Notes under the pieces: model-generated | Database searches by the model: none | Told to the model about the DNA's origin: nothing | Seen by the model: the letters and a program-made list of their open reading frames with translations, nothing else | Shown here: positions 9,385-18,687 of the stretch, one piece after another | Layout: each line of letters starts with the position of its first letter | How positions within the stretch are numbered: the first letter of the stretch is position 1 | Program-made: the position numbers and the translations under genes | From: an uncultured Lewinella sp. | GTDB lineage: Bacteria; Bacteroidota; Bacteroidia; Chitinophagales; Saprospiraceae | Reading direction: 5' to 3' | Assembly: GCA_913057785.1 (NCBI GenBank) | Contig: CAJXPD010000049.1 | Span: 1-45,619 of the forward strand | DNA: 45,619 nt

Positions 9385-10833
9385 ATGTTTGCCATAAAAA
9401 AGATGGCATTTAAAAGGCATTCACAATATACACTACTCTATCTCCTACTGACAGTATTTGCCTGTTCGAATAAGCATATTGCCCCTCAAATGACAGTCAA
9501 CCCAAACGATCCTTGTAAGTGCAGTGACGCATTTGCCGAACTGACGCAAAGACTAGAAGCCAACTACATTGGTCTAGCCTTGCTAAGGGGAACCGATGCT
9601 TACGAAACTTATGAGACCCGAAAGAAAGAGTACGCTTTAAAAGCTGCCAACCAAGCTGACTACTTATGTACTACTATCTTGTCAGATTTCCTTTCTCACT
9701 TTAGTGACGGGCATCTCTTCGTTTGGGATGCTCCCAGGTACGATTCGAGCTTTCTGGAGAAACAAAAGCCGCAATTAATGCTGGCAAAAAGAACCTTTAG
9801 AGAGATAGATTCCTTACTTGTAGATCGCTCGGATCCAATTGTAGGAAAATGGTCCGACGGTGAATCCGTATTTGCCATTGTCAAAGAAGATTCTGCTTTC
9901 AACGCTTACCTTATCAAGACCAAAAGAAAAGATATTAAACCCGGATTCCTAAAGATGAGCCTCACCAAACAGGGTGGCGAATACGAAGGAAGTTATATCT
10001 CTTACACTTACGCAATACGATACGTACGAGTCGGCATCCATAAAGAGGGAGATTACATAAAGCTGATTATGGGAGGAGGAACCAGATGGCAACGTTCCGA
10101 AGAAGAAGAGATCCGATCATTTACGGCAAACCCCTCTATCGAAAAAATAAGTGAGGTTCATACCTTGATCACTATCCCTTCTTTTTCAATTGATGCAGGT
10201 GCGTTCAAAAAACTATTACAGGACAATCACGAACTCATTAACAATACACAACACCTGATTATCGATATTCGGGGGAATACAGGAGGAAATGGCATATACT
10301 TCCCACTGATCAGCTATTTTGCTAACTCAACTTTGAGCTCAGAACAGGGCTACGTTCTAGCCTCTCCTGATAATGTCGCCTATTTCAAGCGATTTGTGGG
10401 GTTCATGTATTCAAGTGTCTATTCTCCCCTATTGAAACGAATGAAAGCAAGCGGCGAAATTGTAGACGGCCCTAAGTACAAAGATCGAAAATTTAGTACC
10501 CAGCACAACAGCATTGCTAGGGTATCAATACTAAGCGATAACAGCTGTGCAAGTGCGGCTGAGAGTTTCATTTTGCACGCAAAAGGTGCGAGCGATAAAG
10601 TCATGACTTTTGGAGCGCCGACAGCAGGTGTGATTGACTACACTAGTGTGAATGTAATTTTACTGAGAAATTCAGGGCGCCAATACATTTACTTTGGCTA
10701 CCCTACTGGCACGTGGGACAAAGAAATATTGACTAATGGGTTCAATCAAACGGGCATCATCCCTGACGTACTCGTTTCTACCGCTGGAGATAGCACCCTG
10801 GAAGCCGCCATTCAGCATTTCGAGCGGAAATAA
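9385..10833 (+). CDS. S41-family peptidase, lipoprotein
   Basis: 482 residues. The N-terminus has a basic start, a hydrophobic stretch and a lipobox (TVFACS, Cys about 27), so the mature enzyme is probably a lipoprotein facing the periplasm or cell surface; a start at 9403 (MAFKRHS) is possible. The tail-specific protease core lies in the second half: ITIPSFSID near 265, the strand LIIDIRGNTGGNG near 290, and the catalytic Ser in SCASAAES near 389, followed by FGAPTAGVIDY. The C-terminus has GIIPDV, typical of C-terminal-processing peptidase relatives. There is no obvious PDZ domain. Substrates are unknown. It is divergent from the AraC gene and converges on the GNAT gene. Confidence 0.9.
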   Translation: MFAIKKMAFKRHSQYTLLYLLLTVFACSNKHIAPQMTVNPNDPCKCSDAFAELTQRLEANYIGLALLRGTDAYETYETRKKEYALKAANQADYLCTTILSDFLSHFSDGHLFVWDAPRYDSSFLEKQKPQLMLAKRTFREIDSLLVDRSDPIVGKWSDGESVFAIVKEDSAFNAYLIKTKRKDIKPGFLKMSLTKQGGEYEGSYISYTYAIRYVRVGIHKEGDYIKLIMGGGTRWQRSEEEEIRSFTANPSIEKISEVHTLITIPSFSIDAGAFKKLLQDNHELINNTQHLIIDIRGNTGGNGIYFPLISYFANSTLSSEQGYVLASPDNVAYFKRFVGFMYSSVYSPLLKRMKASGEIVDGPKYKDRKFSTQHNSIARVSILSDNSCASAAESFILHAKGASDKVMTFGAPTAGVIDYTSVNVILLRNSGRQYIYFGYPTGTWDKEILTNGFNQTGIIPDVLVSTAGDSTLEAAIQHFERK

Positions 10834-10865
10834 AATAGAAATGGCGTAAACGCTTTATAGGGAGT

Positions 10866-11465
10866 TTAACCTAGGTATTTTTCCATTTCAAAGGCCAGCG
10901 ATTTTTTGACTGTTTTCCACTCCGATTGTATGATGGAAAAAACGACGGTATCCCGTATACAGCCGTCCTTGTCTATTCGATGGTTTCTGAGTACCCCATC
11001 TTGCTTTGCACCCAGTCTTTGAATAGCATTTCGTGATCGATAGTTGAACCAATGAGTCTTGAATTCTACGGCAATTACTTGGTATACTTCAAACGCGTGC
11101 TGTAATAGCAAATGTTTACATTCTGTATTCACTCCTGTTCTTTGAAAGGTCTTGGCATACCAGGTGTAGCCTATTTCGAGCCTCCTATTAGAACTATCTA
11201 TGTTGCAATACCGAGTAGAGCCAATAATCGAATCAGTGGTTTTGTCAACGATCACAAAAGGTAGAGAAGCTTTGTCTTGCTGCTGTTGCAGGGCAGTGGC
11301 AAGGTATTGATCAATGGTTTCTGCTGAAGGAACGGAAGTATACCAGAGCTTCCACAATTCCCCATCCTTGGCTGCGTTCAGTAGGCCTTCTTTGAATTCC
11401 AGTGATAGTGGAAGCAATCGTAGATTCTTACTTTCTAGTGTGGTGGGTTTTTCCCAGTTTATCAT
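10866..11465 (-). CDS. GNAT acetyltransferase (RimJ/RimL-like)
   Basis: I chose the ATG at 11465 (MINWEKPTTLES), giving 199 residues; an upstream TTG at 11534 adds a stretch without family features. The fold is that of RimJ/RimL N-acetyltransferases, with LRLLPLSLEFKEGL at the start, IGSTRYCNIDSSNRRLEIGY near the middle, and the acetyl-CoA region around RTGVNTECKHLLLQHAF and NAIQRLGAKQDGVLRNH. Such enzymes acetylate protein N-termini or small amines; the substrate here is unknown. It lies about 130 bases after the LytTR gene, so it may be read from that transcript or stand alone. Confidence 0.9.
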   Translation of the reverse strand: MINWEKPTTLESKNLRLLPLSLEFKEGLLNAAKDGELWKLWYTSVPSAETIDQYLATALQQQQDKASLPFVIVDKTTDSIIGSTRYCNIDSSNRRLEIGYTWYAKTFQRTGVNTECKHLLLQHAFEVYQVIAVEFKTHWFNYRSRNAIQRLGAKQDGVLRNHRIDKDGCIRDTVVFSIIQSEWKTVKKSLAFEMEKYLG

Positions 11466-11594
11466 GGTCGAGTGATCTAGTTGTTTGAAATGAGGAGCTT
11501 GAAAGGCCGAAGATAAGAAGGAGGATCGACTCAATGGCCGCTAAGCCGGAATGGGTAACTGAGAAGACGATTAACCCCTACCCTATTTAGAGCG

Positions 11595-12359
11595 CTATTC
11601 CGTCAGCCATTGCTTGAATTTGCTGCTGTTCAATTTACTGATGACAACTTCTCGGTCAAAGGATGGGGTAAGCTCTAGTTTCAATTTTCGGCTGAAATAG
11701 ATAGATGCAGATTTTACGGCCTTTCTAGACACCAAAACTTGTCGGGATGCTCGAAAGAAATCATCCGGGTTCATTTGCGTTTGGATGAGTTCCAACGACT
11801 TGTCGATGAAGTACTTCTCCTTCTGATGTGTAATACAGAATACAGTTTGATTCTCTAAATAGAAATAGGCAATATCCTCGACTGCCAGGGGGAGAATTTT
11901 ATCCTTGAAGTACACCAAAAAATTCTTTTTATACTTCTTTGGCTGATGGTCCTTGAGGTCCTGGATAACGGTTAGCAGTGCTTCATATTGAGCCGAAGAA
12001 GGGTACATCTTTCTGTATTTGTCCAAGGCATTTTCAAGATCACTTCTTTTTATAGGTTTCAAGATATAGTCAATGCTATTGACCTTGAATGCTTGTAGAG
12101 CATATTCATCGAAGGCCGTCGTAAATACAATAGGGAAAGCTACTTCCGTGTGTTCAAAGATCTCAAAAGAATTTCCATCTGCGATTTGAATGTCAAAAAA
12201 GCCAAGATCAGGGAGCTCCGTGCTTGAGTTTATCCATTCTATTACCTCCTTTACTGATTCCAGAATGGCCATTACTTCAATGTCCGGATCTATTTCCCAC
12301 AAAACGTCGCGGAGGTCTCTCGCCACGCTAGATTCATCTTCTACAAGGAGCACTTTCAT
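11595..12359 (-). CDS. LytTR-family response regulator
   Basis: 254 residues: receiver domain (about 1-120), with acidic residues in LLVEDES and the phosphoacceptor Asp in GFFDIQIADG near 57, conserved Thr in VFTTAFDEYA and Lys in ILKPIKR, followed by a LytTR DNA-binding domain (about 145-250) with FRASRQVLVSRKAV. Its start overlaps the upstream sensor kinase stop by four bases (ATGA), the usual sign of translational coupling. The pair belongs to the LytS/LytT (AgrC/AlgR) type common in Bacteroidota. The target genes cannot be deduced; the adjacent serine hydrolase is one candidate. Confidence 0.95.
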   Translation of the reverse strand: MKVLLVEDESSVARDLRDVLWEIDPDIEVMAILESVKEVIEWINSSTELPDLGFFDIQIADGNSFEIFEHTEVAFPIVFTTAFDEYALQAFKVNSIDYILKPIKRSDLENALDKYRKMYPSSAQYEALLTVIQDLKDHQPKKYKKNFLVYFKDKILPLAVEDIAYFYLENQTVFCITHQKEKYFIDKSLELIQTQMNPDDFFRASRQVLVSRKAVKSASIYFSRKLKLELTPSFDREVVISKLNSSKFKQWLTE

Positions 12360-13417
12360 AAGAGTGGAAGTTGAACAGTAAAATTTGCGGCATCTTTCTT
12401 AATGGTAATTTCCTGCTTAGATAGTAATTTATAGCGATTGTTTAGATTATTTAGCCCTAGACCAAAGCTTTCGACCTGTTCTTTTTCCTGCAAATTGTTG
12501 ACTACCGTAATCATCTGACCATTGGTTTGGATCGTAATCTTTAGTGGTTGATTTTGAGTCATGATATTATGCTGGATCGCGTTCTCGATCAGCAGTTGGA
12601 TGGACATGGACGGTATGCTTGCACCCCAATCCGAATCCAAGATGTCCATTTCAAATTGCAGCTTTTCGCCAAATCGCTTTTGCAGCAAATACACGTAGGA
12701 AGTAATGAAGTCTAGCTCTTGTTTTAGCAAGACTAGGTCAGCCCTGGCTTCCTTCAATGTATAGCGGAAAGTCCTGGAGATATCCTCTATGAATTCAAGC
12801 CCATTTTCTTTGCTTTCATTTCTAACAATAGTTCTCAGCGTACTCAATGTGTTAAAGAAAAAGTGAGGACTAATTTGATCCTTCAAAGCTGCTAATTCGG
12901 CCTTTGTCCTCTCCTCCTGTAATTTGACGAGGTTCAGTGCTGTCGCATTGGCTTCCTCTATCCGCAATAGTACATAGGGCGCAATAATCGCAATGATAAA
13001 AATAGAGGCATGATTGACCAAATAGTTCTGCAGGAAAGCCCCCGTAATATAGGAATCGGAAATTACGGTTGTGACGTGTTTACTGATCGCAAAATCCAAA
13101 CAAATGAACCCGAGGAATAAGACTAGATTGCCTAGGGAAATCAGGGCCAGTTGGTGGCTAGGAGAGGATTTCTTGGGTAGGAAGTAATCTTTCCAGCTGT
13201 AATTGTAGAAGAAGAAGATGATCAGAATCATTAAATCGAAAATCACGCCGACAAATCCAATTCTCCAGATAAACCAGTATTCCTCTACACTCGCTGCTGA
13301 TAGTACTGGTGCTTGGGACAACTTATGATAACGTTCTAAAAGGCCGATATTGGCAAGCGCGGTGATCAGGATGGCACCGAAAATAATAAGCCCAATATAT
13401 CTAGCCTTTTGTTGCAT
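12356..13417 (-). CDS. LytS-type membrane sensor histidine kinase
   Basis: 353 residues. The N-terminal half has four hydrophobic segments (about 7-25, 48-70, 88-108 and 133-152), placing the sensor in the inner membrane. The His_kinase domain follows with its His in LKDQISPHFFFNTLSTL (about 197), then an ATPase domain with the N box IQLLIENAIQHN and the glycine-rich FGLGLNNLNNRY. It partners with the LytTR regulator, whose start it overlaps. It begins 25 bases after the stop of the beta-lactamase-like lipoprotein gene, so the three are probably one transcript. No extracellular sensing domain is visible, so the signal is probably sensed in the membrane. Confidence 0.94.
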   Translation of the reverse strand: MQQKARYIGLIIFGAILITALANIGLLERYHKLSQAPVLSAASVEEYWFIWRIGFVGVIFDLMILIIFFFYNYSWKDYFLPKKSSPSHQLALISLGNLVLFLGFICLDFAISKHVTTVISDSYITGAFLQNYLVNHASIFIIAIIAPYVLLRIEEANATALNLVKLQEERTKAELAALKDQISPHFFFNTLSTLRTIVRNESKENGLEFIEDISRTFRYTLKEARADLVLLKQELDFITSYVYLLQKRFGEKLQFEMDILDSDWGASIPSMSIQLLIENAIQHNIMTQNQPLKITIQTNGQMITVVNNLQEKEQVESFGLGLNNLNNRYKLLSKQEITIKKDAANFTVQLPLL

Positions 13418-13442
13418 GCCGTAAATTCAGTTATCTCAGTTT

Positions 13443-14588
13443 TTATTCAATATCTAACCGCTTTAATCTACGTAGCAAGGCAAATGCACGTAGGTCCACA
13501 TTGGTCATACCCCAATTGTAATTTCTCATGATGACGACTCCATATTCATGTTCCCTTTCAAACATGAAATTTGCCGTATAGCCTGAGACTGCCCCCGTAT
13601 GCCCTGCCGTTGAAATAATCGTATCTCGTAATAGTCTATACCCCAAGCCGTAGTTCTGCCACCAACTTTCATCTTCTACTAAGACGGGCTCTTGCATAGA
13701 TTGCAACTTAGCATCCTCCAATATATCATAATACCCCATGCTTGCCATCAGAAAGCGTGCGAGATCGTGGGGTGTCGAATAGATAGCACCATTTGGAACC
13801 TTATATCCTCGCCCTTTATGTTCCTCCTCAGGGGTATCTAAATTGAGCTCACCAAAGGGGCCTCCTTCCATTCCTCTAGCTAAGTTGTCCAATTTATCTG
13901 ATGGAACCACAAAATAGCTATTATTCATACCGAGCGGTTCAAATATCCACTCTTTGATCAAGTCTGTATAGGACTTCCCAGCGACTCGGGAGAGCGCAAG
14001 CCCTAGCATTCCATATCCGATGTTGGAGTAGCTGTATTTTTCACCTGGTTTCGATTGAAAGGCCGTTTTCGGGATGCAAGCTAACACCTTCTTTTCCCAA
14101 TCGTGGATAGGCCCAGTGTAAGCGTCTTCCCATTTGGGTTCGCGTTCTAGGCCAGCAGTGTGGGCGGCTAGTTGTCGAAAACTAATCTTCGTGGAGTCAG
14201 AATATCCTTTTATAGCTTTGACCTCTGGCAAATACTGCTCTACGGGCTCGTCTATATCCAGCAGCCCCTCCGCTTCCAATTGCATCATCAGCATGGCCGT
14301 AAAGGATTTTGTGATGGAACCTACTCGATAAATGGTACTGGAATCTGCCTTCATACCTGATGATCGATCCAATACGCCAAAGGCTTTGGACCAGATGATA
14401 TTTTCTCCTTTTATGATAGCGGCAGATACGCTTCCAAGGATGTTGTCATCTTCTAAATCTGCTTGAAGTTGATCCTGAAAATCTTGTATGACGGAATCCA
14501 ATGAGGGTTCTTTGGTGGATGGATAATCAACTGTTTTGGCGCAGGCAGTTAGCACAGCTAGAATAACAAAATAGCTCATTGTTTTCAT
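13443..14588 (-). CDS. Serine hydrolase, class C beta-lactamase-like lipoprotein
   Basis: The ATG at 14588 gives MKTMSYF followed by a hydrophobic stretch and lipobox (LTAC, Cys 16); an upstream TTG at 14606 adds six residues. The 381-residue protein has the family motifs: S-I-T-K (Ser91, Lys94), Y-S-N in YSYSNIGYG near 190, and H-T-G in STAGHTGAVSG near 340. This fold includes AmpC, D-aminopeptidases and esterases, and most environmental members are peptidases or esterases rather than resistance enzymes. It is first in a probable operon with the LytS/LytTR pair, which suggests a role in envelope or peptide sensing. Resistance cannot be claimed from sequence. Confidence 0.92.
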   Translation of the reverse strand: MKTMSYFVILAVLTACAKTVDYPSTKEPSLDSVIQDFQDQLQADLEDDNILGSVSAAIIKGENIIWSKAFGVLDRSSGMKADSSTIYRVGSITKSFTAMLMMQLEAEGLLDIDEPVEQYLPEVKAIKGYSDSTKISFRQLAAHTAGLEREPKWEDAYTGPIHDWEKKVLACIPKTAFQSKPGEKYSYSNIGYGMLGLALSRVAGKSYTDLIKEWIFEPLGMNNSYFVVPSDKLDNLARGMEGGPFGELNLDTPEEEHKGRGYKVPNGAIYSTPHDLARFLMASMGYYDILEDAKLQSMQEPVLVEDESWWQNYGLGYRLLRDTIISTAGHTGAVSGYTANFMFEREHEYGVVIMRNYNWGMTNVDLRAFALLRRLKRLDIE

Positions 14589-14666
14589 AAACCAGATGCT
14601 TTTCAAATAAGGTAGAATGAATAGTTTGAAAGGTAGAAGAAGTGTGGTCAGTGCATTTCGGTGAGG

Positions 14667-15785
14667 TCAGTCCTGTTCTGGTACTTCGACTAAGGTGCTG
14701 TAGGGTACACCTCCGGTGATTTCATCAAAATCAAATACCTTCGTAAAATGATGGTCATCCTTTGTCAAAGAAAATAGAACCCCCTTATTGGATGCTCCAC
14801 CAAATCGCGTTAGTCCCCAAAGTTTTTTATTGCTTTCCATTAAGTTTCCTTCCGGGAAACGCCCCTCTTTACAATCAAAATCATGAATGGCTTCATACGA
14901 GTGATCCCTGTGGTCAATATTGAAAATGATACCACAGTTATCGGCTCCTCTCAAGGCAATCATTCCCCATAATTTTCCATTACTGTGGAACAGTTCGCCG
15001 AGTACGGGATAGACCAGGTCATGAATATGCTCTACCTGCCGGCTAGCCGGAGACAGGTTGTAAACTGTACCCTCGTTGTGCTTGCCGCCTCTGGCCGTTG
15101 TCCCCCACAACTTCCCATTACTAAAAATCAGTCCGCTCTCTGGCTCTCCTCCCCTATTACGCCCAAAATCATGGATTTTCTCAAAGCCTGTACCGTCTGC
15201 CTTTAGCCTAAAAATGGTACCCTTATTGTTTCGCCCCCCTCTAGAAGTCGTTCCCCAAAATTGACCCTGGTGGAATAATAAGCCATTCCTCGGATGACTT
15301 CCATTCTCCCCATCAAAGTGATGAATGATTTTGTAGTTGCTGTCAACGATAGATATGGTGAATATTACGCCCTGATCGTGATTGCCTCCAGAGTTAGTCA
15401 TCCCCCAGAGCACGCCATCTTTTTCAATTAATTCCCCTAGCGGCTGGCTCCCATCGATACCCTTGAAGTAGTGAACGACGGAAAACTGAGATCCATCTGT
15501 ATTGATATGAAATATCGTCCCGTCTTTTCCTTTTCCACCTCGCTCACCTCCTCTTGTCATGCCCCAGAGCCTATCCTTTACCAGCAACAAACTACCGAAG
15601 GAATATCCGATTTCTGGATTGAAATCATGGACTTTTGTAAACCCCGTACCGTAGTTGTTGAGGTAGAATATGGTACCTGAATGGTGCGCGCCATCGGTTG
15701 AGGTGACACCCCAGAGTGTAGCGGATTGCCCTAAAGAGATGGAGAGCTTGAGCAAAAGCGGCAAAAAGCCTAAGGTATACTTCAT
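14667..15785 (-). CDS. Secreted GloVer tandem-repeat protein
   Basis: I chose the ATG at 15785 (MKYTLGF), which begins directly with a signal peptide ending near LGQSA; upstream in-frame codons lack that feature. The 372-residue protein is built of seven repeats of about 45 residues, each with an LWGxT-x-x-GG core, then G-x-I-F and a final HDF-type segment. This matches the choice-of-anchor GloVer repeat family (TIGR03803), which probably folds as a beta-propeller. There is no sorting domain at the C-terminus. Function is unknown; cell-surface binding or adhesion is a guess. A TAGTTTTG box (minus strand, 15812-15819) fits a -7 element for this gene. Confidence 0.85.
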   Translation of the reverse strand: MKYTLGFLPLLLKLSISLGQSATLWGVTSTDGAHHSGTIFYLNNYGTGFTKVHDFNPEIGYSFGSLLLVKDRLWGMTRGGERGGKGKDGTIFHINTDGSQFSVVHYFKGIDGSQPLGELIEKDGVLWGMTNSGGNHDQGVIFTISIVDSNYKIIHHFDGENGSHPRNGLLFHQGQFWGTTSRGGRNNKGTIFRLKADGTGFEKIHDFGRNRGGEPESGLIFSNGKLWGTTARGGKHNEGTVYNLSPASRQVEHIHDLVYPVLGELFHSNGKLWGMIALRGADNCGIIFNIDHRDHSYEAIHDFDCKEGRFPEGNLMESNKKLWGLTRFGGASNKGVLFSLTKDDHHFTKVFDFDEITGGVPYSTLVEVPEQD

Positions 15786-15811
15786 TTCTATTCCTTTGTT
15801 TAGGTCTTCCA

Positions 15812-15819
15812 CAAAACTA
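15812..15819 (-). promoter_or_regulatory. Candidate -7 box for the GloVer gene
   Basis: Read on the minus strand the sequence is TAGTTTTG, an exact TAnnTTTG match to the Bacteroidota -7 consensus, 27 bases before the chosen start codon. No good -33 TTTG lies at the expected distance, so this is tentative. Confidence 0.35.
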
Positions 15820-15890
15820 TCTACAATGGTAGGAAGTCTTAACCTAAAAAAGGGTGAACAGGACAAAGTCGCTGTTGAGGTGGACAGGAT

Positions 15891-16637
15891 TTATAGTACT
15901 GTTCTAAGTAGGAGATACAATACGGAAGGACAAATCAAACATCCTAAACCCGTATAAAAGGTGGCTGTAAGCGCACCGTATGGCACCAATTTGGGATCTG
16001 TAGCCGCCAATCCTGCTGCTACTCCACTCGTCGTACCTATCAAGCCTCCAAATACTACTGCGGAATGTGGATTATCGAGTTGAATAGATTTTGCGACTAA
16101 AGGTGTTCCGATGGTGGTCACAATGGTCTTGACCACGCCCGCTGCAATACTAATGGCGATTACATCAGAACTAGCCCCTAAGGCAGAGCCAGTTACGGGG
16201 CCCACGATATAGGTGCAAGCCCCCGCCCCGATCGTTGCCAAACTCTCCGCGTCGGTGTATCCTAGAAAGTAGGCTACAATCACGCCGAAGAAAAAGGAGG
16301 CGATTACGCCAATAATCAAAGCTATCGCGCCAGCTAAACCTGCGTGCTTGATTTTATCCAAATCCGCCCCCATGGCCGTTGCTACTACTGTAAAATCTCG
16401 CAGCATGGAGCCACCCAGCAAGGCCATTCCTGCAAACAAGGGAATATCCGCAATGCCCTTTTTTCCACCAAAGAGCGCTAGGCCTAAGCCAATCAAGATG
16501 GCTATCGCCACACCTGGAATCTTTTTCCGTGTAAAGGTATTGGAGAACCAAAAGGAGAATAACATGACTACACCTACAAAAAGAAAGGCGAAGATGAGCC
16601 CATTCTTACCAATAAGTTGATTGATTGTTTCTAACAT
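15891..16637 (-). CDS. madM: Malonate transporter subunit MadM
   Basis: 248 residues, almost entirely hydrophobic with about seven to eight membrane segments. The order and motifs (FTRKKIPGVAIAILIGLGLA, GGSMLRDFTVVATAMGAD, GAGACTYIVGPVTGSALGA) match MadM, the large subunit of the two-component malonate carrier first described in Malonomonas rubra as a sodium-dependent symporter. It starts 13 bases after the MadL stop, as expected for an operon. It probably works with MadL in the inner membrane to import malonate for the MatB enzyme encoded upstream. The family is distinctive, so I am confident of the assignment; the coupling ion is inferred. Confidence 0.92.
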   Translation of the reverse strand: MLETINQLIGKNGLIFAFLFVGVVMLFSFWFSNTFTRKKIPGVAIAILIGLGLALFGGKKGIADIPLFAGMALLGGSMLRDFTVVATAMGADLDKIKHAGLAGAIALIIGVIASFFFGVIVAYFLGYTDAESLATIGAGACTYIVGPVTGSALGASSDVIAISIAAGVVKTIVTTIGTPLVAKSIQLDNPHSAVVFGGLIGTTSGVAAGLAATDPKLVPYGALTATFYTGLGCLICPSVLYLLLRTVL

Positions 16638-16650
16638 GATGGGCTGGGTT

Positions 16651-17028
16651 TTATTCGCTTGCTTCTTCTGTGTTGGGCCGTCCTATCTTTGATAAGACTG
16701 GGACGAGGAGAAAACCGGCAATGGTTGCAATTAAGCCTGCCAATACCGCTACCATCCCACCTGAAAGTGCAGCATGTACATTGGAAGTGGCAGCCATCGC
16801 TACAATCACTGGCAGATACATGCTGCTCCAAAAGAGAATTCCGTTGGTGGAAGGCGCTTTGATCAAGTCTTTCTTCTTAAGGTAGTTGTGGCCCAAGATT
16901 AAGATGATCATGGCAAATCCTACCCCTCCGATATCCCCATCAAATTGCAATAAGTCCCCCAGCAGGAATCCAAGTAATTTTCCGGCGAGGTAACAGAAGG
17001 CCAAAAGGGCAACTCCGTAGATCGTCAT
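16651..17028 (-). CDS. madL: Malonate transporter subunit MadL
   Basis: 125 residues with about four membrane segments. The N-terminus (MTIYGVALLAFCYLAGKLLG) and the segments DIGGVGFAMIILILGHNYL and PSTNGILFWSSMYLPVIVAMAA match MadL, the small subunit of the malonate carrier. It lies 18 bases after matB and 13 before madM on the same strand, so matB-madL-madM form a tight unit. MadL has no known function without MadM. The order and spacing support uptake and activation of malonate as one system. Confidence 0.92.
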   Translation of the reverse strand: MTIYGVALLAFCYLAGKLLGFLLGDLLQFDGDIGGVGFAMIILILGHNYLKKKDLIKAPSTNGILFWSSMYLPVIVAMAATSNVHAALSGGMVAVLAGLIATIAGFLLVPVLSKIGRPNTEEASE

Positions 17029-17046
17029 AGTTGTTGATTTAAAAGC

Positions 17047-18522
17047 TTAGAACATCTTTTTTAACTCTTTCTTCGTAACCTTCCCCATTACATTCCGAGG
17101 GAGATCCGCTTCAAAGATGTATTTTCTAGGGAGTTGATACCTGGGCAAGCGGTCCTTCAACCATTCCTTTAATCTATCTAGGTCAAACTCCTTATTATCA
17201 GTAATTAAGCAGGCTCCGATGATCTCACCCCACTCATCATCGGGCAAGCCCACCACCCCACATTCTTTGATCTCAGGGTGAGATCGTAGGACTTCTTCGA
17301 TTTCCAAGGCGGATATCTTATAGCCGCCAGATTTGATGATATCTACAGAGTTTCGGCCAAGAATCCGATAACTTCCTTCCTCAAAAACGGCAATATCTCC
17401 TGTTTTAAACCAACCGTCCTCCGTAAAGGTCTTGGTCGTAGCCTCCGGTTTTTGCCAATATTCCTGGAAAACATTGGGTCCTTGCACCTGGATTTCCCCA
17501 CTCGTTCCTGCTTCTACGGTTTGATTGCTTTCATCGGCGATACGAATGGTCACATTAGCGAGGGCTTGGCCAATGTAGCCTGGCTTACGCTCTCCCCGGT
17601 ACGGATTACTGATGGCCATACCCATTTCTGTCATACCATATCTTTCCAGCAAGGTCTGGCCGCTAATGGTTCTCCATTGTTCCAAGACCGAAATGGGTAA
17701 GGCTGCTGATCCTGAGACCATCAGCCGGAATTGCTTAAGCGCATTGGTAATGTTTTCTTGCTCTTCCTCCGGCAAGCTCTTCCAATGAGCGATTAGCTTA
17801 AAATAGATGGTTGGTACGGCCATAAAGACATTCACCTCCCCTTTGGAGAAGATGCCTAAGACAGCACCAGCATCAAACTTGGGCAAAAACTCACAGCAAG
17901 CCCCGCTCCAAAGTGCACAGAGGGTAACGTTTACAATGCCATGAACGTGATGCATCGGCAAGACATTCAAAATGTGGTCATCTTGCTGCCATTCCCAGGA
18001 TGTTGTAAGTGAGGTAATTTGATACTCTATATTCTGATGCGTAGACACTACCCCTTTGGGATTGCCTGTGGTACCACTAGTATATAGGATCATGGCTCGA
18101 CGAGACATGGGGACATCTGGCAAGTCTCCGCTTTCGGTAGAGAAGCCTTCCAGCGGTATGAATTGGTGCGAGTCGTTTTCGAAGAGTGGACTCAATAGCT
18201 GCTCATAGGCCTTAGAATAGATCACCGTTTCGGCCTGCGTATCCTGCAACACATATTGGATCGATGGCAAAGGATGCTTGGTGCAAAGTGGTACGGCAAC
18301 ACCGCCAGCTCGCCAGATCCCCCATTGTAGTCTGACGTAGTCAAAACTGGGATCAACCAGGAAGGCAATTCTGGCTTCTTCTAAATCTGTCCTTCCTTGC
18401 AAAAGATGTGTAGCTATGCTTTCGGAGGCGGATAGTAGGTTTTGATAGGTATAAGATTCACCCGTACTTTTGATGGCAATGCGGTCGGTATGATGACTAG
18501 CTCTTTCAATCAACTGGATCAT
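17047..18522 (-). CDS. matB: Malonyl-CoA synthetase (MatB/ACSF3-like AMP-binding enzyme)
   Basis: The ATG at 18522 (MIQLIERASH) gives 491 residues; a longer frame to 18609 adds a Lys-rich stretch without family features. Adenylate-forming motifs are clear: P-loop YTSGTTGNPKG near 150, the MatB/ACSF3-like stretch LPMHHVHGIVNV near 210, RYGMTEMG near 310, TGDIAVFEEGSYRILGR near 385, and the catalytic Lys in MGKVTKKEL near the end. Adjacent madLM makes malonate the likely substrate, giving malonyl-CoA from malonate, ATP and CoA in the cytosol. No malonyl-CoA decarboxylase is visible nearby, so the product may feed fatty acid synthesis instead of being broken down. Another short dicarboxylate such as methylmalonate is possible. 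Confidence 0.88.
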   Translation of the reverse strand: MIQLIERASHHTDRIAIKSTGESYTYQNLLSASESIATHLLQGRTDLEEARIAFLVDPSFDYVRLQWGIWRAGGVAVPLCTKHPLPSIQYVLQDTQAETVIYSKAYEQLLSPLFENDSHQFIPLEGFSTESGDLPDVPMSRRAMILYTSGTTGNPKGVVSTHQNIEYQITSLTTSWEWQQDDHILNVLPMHHVHGIVNVTLCALWSGACCEFLPKFDAGAVLGIFSKGEVNVFMAVPTIYFKLIAHWKSLPEEEQENITNALKQFRLMVSGSAALPISVLEQWRTISGQTLLERYGMTEMGMAISNPYRGERKPGYIGQALANVTIRIADESNQTVEAGTSGEIQVQGPNVFQEYWQKPEATTKTFTEDGWFKTGDIAVFEEGSYRILGRNSVDIIKSGGYKISALEIEEVLRSHPEIKECGVVGLPDDEWGEIIGACLITDNKEFDLDRLKEWLKDRLPRYQLPRKYIFEADLPRNVMGKVTKKELKKMF

Positions 18523-18687
18523 AATTTTCTTTTTGTCGCTTTTCGTTGAATCTATTGATTCAGCCGTGAATTTTAAATGTAGGACTTTTTCGAAAGAAAA
18601 CCGGAGCACGGCCTTAGTTAGAAGAAATACAGACTCATTTGATCAATTTGAATTCGACTCCCTCGCGTTGATCGTTGTCTTTGAAAT

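Noticed and set aside
13443..14588. Antibiotic resistance beta-lactamase
   Set aside because: SxxK, YSN and HTG motifs define the superfamily only; lipoprotein form and operon context fit a peptidase or esterase better.
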